Assembly (NCBI GenBank): GCA_903891375.1
Contig: CAITEL010000040.1
Location: 1-6,164, forward strand
Direction: 5' to 3'
Length of the DNA stretch: 6,164 nt
DNA from: an uncultured Neisseriaceae bacterium
GTDB lineage: Bacteria > Pseudomonadota > Gammaproteobacteria > Burkholderiales > UBA11063
In this document: positions 5,284 through 6,164 of the stretch, one piece after another
How the letters are laid out: each line of letters begins with the position of its first letter
Position numbering within the stretch: position 1 is the stretch's first letter
The notes under the pieces: generated by a model
What the model was told of the DNA's origin: nothing
Databases searched by the model: none
The model's input: only the letters and a program-made list of their open reading frames with translations
Program-made: the position numbers and the translations under genes

Positions 5284-6164
5284 ATGAATATGAATATCGG
5301 TACTCCATTAAGTAGTTCAGCATTAAAAGTAATGCTGTTAGGAGGTGGTGAGCTTGGTAAAGAAATTGTAATTAGTCTACAGCGTCTTGGGGTAGAGACT
5401 ATTGTTGTAGATAGATATTCAAATACACCAGCACAACAAGTAGCGCATAAACAGTATGTGATTCAGATGACTAATGCTGAAGAATTAGAAAAAATTATTA
5501 ATTTAGAACGTCCAGATATAATCATTCCTGAGATAGAAGCTATTGCGACTGAAGTTTTACTCAAAATAGAAAGTGCAGGTATTTCACGAGTTATTCCTTG
5601 TGCTCGTGCGGTAAATCTCACGATGAATCGCAAAAGAATTCGTTGCTTAGCTTCAGAAGAGTTAAATTTAGCTACCTCAAATTACGCCTTTGCAACTAAT
5701 CTAGAAGAGTTACAACAAAAAGCAGAGCAAATAGGTTACCCGTGTTTTATTAAACCAATTATGTCATCTTCGGGTAAAGGGCAGTCATTTGTTAAATCAA
5801 AAAATGAATTAACAGAGGCGTGGGATTATGCGCTGACTTCAGGGCGAGTTGCTAATTTAGAGGTGATTATTGAAGGGCGCATTGATTTTGATTATGAGAT
5901 AACCCTCTTAACTGTTCGTTCTTTAGATGAAAATGGTAATGCAATTACAAGTTTTTGTTATCCAATTGGCCATAAACAAATTTCAGGTGATTATGTAGAG
6001 AGTTGGCAACCACATCCAATGTCAGAGGTAGCTTTAGAAAAAGCACAATACATAGCACTTTTAATTACCGATAATCTAGGTGGTTTAGGTATATTTGGCG
6101 TTGAGTTATTTGTTAAAGGCGATATGGTGTGGTTTTCTGAGGTGAGTCCACGTCCACATGATAC
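5284..6164 (+). CDS. purT: Formate-dependent GAR formyltransferase PurT (3' end outside window)
   Basis: PurT catalyses the third step of purine synthesis without folate: glycinamide ribonucleotide plus formate plus ATP gives formyl-GAR, ADP and phosphate. It is an ATP-grasp enzyme of the cytosol. Seen here are 293 of about 390 residues: the N-terminal Rossmann-like part with [13 protein letters not shown] (15-27), [14 protein letters not shown] (42-55), PEIEAIATE (82-90, holding the Glu residues that bind GAR and formate), LTMNR (112-116), the ATP-grasp segment [17 protein letters not shown] (151-167), [18 protein letters not shown] (226-243), FGVELF (271-276) and [10 protein letters not shown] (284-293), the last two with the Mg-binding Glu residues. 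AAGGA (5275-5279) lies 4 bases before the ATG at 5284 and 10 before a second in-frame ATG at 5290. The second gives an N-terminus closer to E. coli PurT, so either may be used. The sequence is intact up to the window edge. Confidence 0.96.
   Translation, partial: MNMNIGTPLSSSALKVMLLGGGELGKEIVISLQRLGVETIVVDRYSNTPAQQVAHKQYVIQMTNAEELEKIINLERPDIIIPEIEAIATEVLLKIESAGISRVIPCARAVNLTMNRKRIRCLASEELNLATSNYAFATNLEELQQKAEQIGYPCFIKPIMSSSGKGQSFVKSKNELTEAWDYALTSGRVANLEVIIEGRIDFDYEITLLTVRSLDENGNAITSFCYPIGHKQISGDYVESWQPHPMSEVALEKAQYIALLITDNLGGLGIFGVELFVKGDMVWFSEVSPRPHD

Overview
The window is AT-rich chromosomal DNA from a proteobacterium. MetK resembles betaproteobacterial (Neisseria-type) enzymes as I remember them, for example in [15 protein letters not shown] and [18 protein letters not shown]. 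An AT-rich relative of the Neisseriales is therefore my best guess, but this rests on recall, not on a search. The layout looks like a core region with loosely packed single genes, long intergenic gaps, small palindromic repeats and gene debris. No integrated phage, complete IS or CRISPR is present.

Layout. At 1-459 (+) lies the C-terminal part of a short-chain dehydrogenase/reductase (SDR) whose Rossmann N-terminus is off the window. At 527-628 (-) is a short decayed piece of a different SDR. At 786-1307 (+) is a small secreted protein of unknown function, closed by a near-perfect 20-bp inverted repeat. At 1433-1630 an extended -10 promoter and a long leader precede metK (1631-2872, +). The first part of that leader matches the SAM-II-type riboswitch pattern, so SAM synthetase is probably feedback-controlled by its own product. 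A cluster of GC-rich palindromes and a bidirectional terminator separate metK from a convergent APC-family amino acid permease (4672-3080, -). The permease has a strong extended -10 promoter and a leader of about 160 nt that can fold into a long interrupted stem. At 5029-5213 is a MITE-like inverted-repeat element flanked by TA. At 5284 to the window end (+) is purT, cut off at the right edge.

How the genes relate. They do not form an operon: directions alternate and each gene has its own control or termination signals. metK (SAM synthesis), purT (formate into purines) and a possible acidic amino acid permease are ordinary metabolism. The notable content is in the non-coding DNA: the metK leader RNA, the possible structured permease leader, the MITE-like element and the dRS3-like palindromes.
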